The position numbers were made by a program, and so were the translations under genes. A stretch of 7,238 nt of DNA from Opitutia bacterium (GTDB lineage Bacteria; Verrucomicrobiota; Verrucomicrobiae; Opitutales; UBA953): assembly GCA_947488485.1 (NCBI GenBank), contig CANKZO010000113.1:1-7238 (forward strand). Direction: 5' to 3'. This document shows, piece by piece, positions 5,542 to 7,238 of the stretch; the first letter of the stretch is position 1; each line of letters starts with the position of its first letter. Under the pieces are notes generated by a model. That model did not search any database. It worked only from the letters and a program-made list of their open reading frames with translations, and was not told where the DNA came from.

Positions 5542-5560
5542 AGCCCGCGGGGCTTTATTT
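5542..5560 (+). terminator. Possible intrinsic terminator of the small gene
   Basis: AGCCC and GGGCT pair around the loop GCG and are followed by TTTATTT, the only hairpin plus T-run on the + strand in the window. The stem is short (5 bp), and the T-run overlaps the last codons of the sulfatase gene. It also looks like a truncated relative of the hairpin at 3341-3361. Confidence 0.4.
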
Positions 5561-7111
5561 GACGGTATCCGCGGCCGCCTTTTTCCCCTTCCGCGCGCCT
5601 TTCGCGATATCCTTCTTCTCTTCGGGGCTCAGCTTATTGGTCGGCGCATCCGGTTCATTATGCTTCGGCATCGCAAGGCGCAGGCGCTCGATAACTTCCT
5701 TATGCTCCGGCTGAGCGGCTAGGTTCCGGTGCTCGAGCGGGTCGGTCGAATGGTCGTACAGTTCCTCGGCGCCGCCTTTCGAACCGTAATAGGTGAAGCG
5801 GTAGCGGCCGTCCGTGACGGAATGGTTCCCGTTGTTGTAGGTGGTCAGGGTGGGGTGGTTCCACGCCAGGGTCGGATCCTTCAGCACCGGAGCGAAACTA
5901 CGCCCCTCGTTCTCGGGATTGGCGGGCAGTCCGCAGAGCTCGACCAGCGTCGGGTACATGTCGAGCAGGTTGACCACCGCGTCGCTCTTCAGCCCGGGCT
6001 TCGTCACGCCTGGTACGCTCACGATGAAGGGAACCCGGTCGGACTCTTCCCAGAGGTCGGTCTTGCCGTACTTGAGTTTCTCGCCGAGGTGCCAGCCGTG
6101 GTCGCCCCAGATCATGATGATGGTATTGTCGGCGTATTTGCTCTTGGCCAGGGCGTCGAAGACGACGCCGAGGCAGTGGTCGGCGTAACTGATGTTCGCG
6201 AGGTAGGCGCGCTGGGCCTGTTTGTGCAGGTTCGCCTTGTCGGCGGCCAGGAAGCGCGGATCGGGCGAGAATAGTTCCTTCCCCGCCTTGTTCGTGATGT
6301 CCTTCAGGTCGTCGCGGAAGATCTCGACGGTCTTGAATTTATCCAAGGGATAGAGGTCGAAAAACTGCTGCGGGACTTCCCAGGGCAAGTGAGGCTTGGA
6401 GATCCCGAGGGCCAGGAAAAAGGGCTTACCGTCGAAGTCGCGCTTGAGTTGATCGGCGGCCCATTTGCTGGAGACATAGTCTTTGGTCTGTTCGACGGGA
6501 GCGGTGACGGCCCCCCAGCGGAATTCCTCCCCTTTTTCCTTCGGGGCTTTTTCGGCGCCTGCATCCTTCGGAGTGGCGGGAGATTCTGACCAGAGCATGC
6601 CGCCGTTGTTGCCGCCGGCATCCACGAACTCTTTGAACGCCCACTGACCTTCGTCCATGCCTTTCGCGGTGGGGTGCTTATGGAAGATCTTCCCCGTGGA
6701 GAGGGTGTGATAGCCGTGCTTCGCGAAGTATTCCGGCAGGGTCACGACATCCTTCGCCTTCGGGGCGTTCTTCAGGTTCTGCCGATTGCCGTAGACGCCG
6801 GTCGAAGCCGCCTGCTTGCCGGTCAGGATGGCCGAACGGCTCGGACAGCAGACCGTGGAGGGACAATAGGCCTTCTGCAGGACCACCCCTTTTTCCTTAG
6901 CCAGTTTGTCCATGTGCGGGGTGATGGCCTGGGGGTTGCCGCCGAAGCAGCCCACCCAGTCGTTCAGGTCGTCGACCGCGATGAACAGCACGTTGTAGCC
7001 CTTGCTCTGATACTCGGCCACCTTCTGCCGGACTTCGTCAGCGGCGAGCAAGGCCCCGGGCGCGGCGGCCAGCAGAACTCCCAAGAGGCACAGGAACCGA
7101 AGGAATTTCAT
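5555..7111 (-). CDS. Secreted type I sulfatase, iduronate-2-sulfatase-like
   Basis: Predicted formylglycine-dependent sulfatase acting outside the cytoplasm on a sulfated carbohydrate. The 518-residue protein has a clear signal peptide (MKFLRFLCLLGVLLAAAPGALLA). Metal ligands are D47/D48 in AVDDLND and D337/H338 in IWGDHGWHLGE. The CxPxR motif is C88-C-P-S-R92, so C88 is the residue to be oxidised to formylglycine by a maturase encoded elsewhere. K141 and H144 (TGKIFH), SKPHLPW at 238-244 and the early GCFGGNP/TPHMDKLA block match the iduronate-2-sulfatase branch. The C-terminal tail after about 495 is Lys-rich. Two other starts are in frame: ATG at 7135 (MKRREISPMKF...) and TTG at 7144. The 7111 start is chosen because it gives the short N-region seen in the neighbouring secreted proteins; no candidate has a good ribosome site. 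The true substrate cannot be read from the sequence. Its 3' end abuts an intergenic hairpin. Confidence 0.92.
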   Translation of the reverse strand: MKFLRFLCLLGVLLAAAPGALLAADEVRQKVAEYQSKGYNVLFIAVDDLNDWVGCFGGNPQAITPHMDKLAKEKGVVLQKAYCPSTVCCPSRSAILTGKQAASTGVYGNRQNLKNAPKAKDVVTLPEYFAKHGYHTLSTGKIFHKHPTAKGMDEGQWAFKEFVDAGGNNGGMLWSESPATPKDAGAEKAPKEKGEEFRWGAVTAPVEQTKDYVSSKWAADQLKRDFDGKPFFLALGISKPHLPWEVPQQFFDLYPLDKFKTVEIFRDDLKDITNKAGKELFSPDPRFLAADKANLHKQAQRAYLANISYADHCLGVVFDALAKSKYADNTIIMIWGDHGWHLGEKLKYGKTDLWEESDRVPFIVSVPGVTKPGLKSDAVVNLLDMYPTLVELCGLPANPENEGRSFAPVLKDPTLAWNHPTLTTYNNGNHSVTDGRYRFTYYGSKGGAEELYDHSTDPLEHRNLAAQPEHKEVIERLRLAMPKHNEPDAPTNKLSPEEKKDIAKGARKGKKAAADTVK

Positions 7112-7155
7112 GGGGCTGATTTCGCGGCGCTTCATAAAGATCAATCAAAGTAACC

Positions 7156-7238
7156 TGGCGGAGGGGAAGGGATTCGAACCCCCGGAACCTTGCGGTTCAT
7201 CTGATTTCGAATCAGACGCAATCGACCACTCTGCCACC
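7156..7238 (-). tRNA. tRNA-Ser(CGA), 5' end beyond the window
   Basis: Reading the - strand, a class II tRNA is visible. It has a 3-bp D stem (GCA/TGC) and an anticodon stem TCTGA/TCAGA closing the loop TTCGAAA, which gives anticodon CGA (7207-7209) and reads the serine codon UCG. A long variable arm, GAACC/GGTTC with a GCAA tetraloop, is typical of tRNA-Ser. The T loop is TTCGAAT. The 3' acceptor strand CCCCTCC is followed by discriminator G and an encoded CCA (7156-7158). About five bases of the 5' acceptor strand lie past position 7238. It is upstream of the sulfatase on the same strand, separated from 7111 by 44 bp. Confidence 0.96.

Noticed and set aside
7112..7238. tRNA-Ser as an attachment site for an integrated island containing these genes
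   Set aside because: No integrase and no duplicated tRNA 3' end were seen in the window, so there is no positive evidence.

Overview
This GC-rich window encodes four secreted or cytosolic proteins on the + strand, then a sulfatase and a tRNA-Ser on the - strand. The gene set (exo-sialidase, gamma-glutamyltransferase, SASA-family esterase, iduronate-2-sulfatase-like sulfatase), the signal peptides, the wide spacing and the scarcity of strong Shine-Dalgarno sites suggest a member of the Verrucomicrobiota or a related PVC lineage. That placement is inference: the window holds no taxonomic marker beyond the tRNA.

Layout: a GH33-type sialidase (120-1268), a gamma-glutamyltransferase precursor (1529-3190), a SASA-domain esterase (3407-4597) and an unrecognised 149-residue protein (5008-5457) run left to right, separated by gaps of 216 to 410 bp. 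A type I sulfatase (5555-7111, - strand) converges on the small protein. A tRNA-Ser(CGA), cut by the window edge, lies just upstream of the sulfatase in the same direction. Four of the five proteins carry signal peptides. Sialidase, esterase and sulfatase activities together fit extracytoplasmic trimming of a decorated (sialylated, acetylated or sulfated) glycan such as mucin or another glycoconjugate. The gamma-glutamyltransferase would handle glutathione or gamma-glutamyl peptides in the same compartment. No transporter, regulator or sulfatase-maturation gene is visible.

The most unusual content is between the genes. About ten short hairpins share one geometry: a GTAG tetranucleotide directly abutting a stem of about 9 bp with, usually, a 3-base loop. 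The stem sequences mostly differ. GTAG beside a hairpin is the hallmark of REP elements mobilised by RAYT (TnpA-REP) transposases, and two pairs (4745-4798 and 5454-5524) are arranged head to head like REPINs/BIMEs. Three copies form a conserved block that ends 28-29 bases before the start codons of the first three genes. Short-period tandem repeats (6-9 bp units) also fill the gaps. I see no CRISPR, no insertion sequence with a transposase and no complete novel defence or metabolic system.
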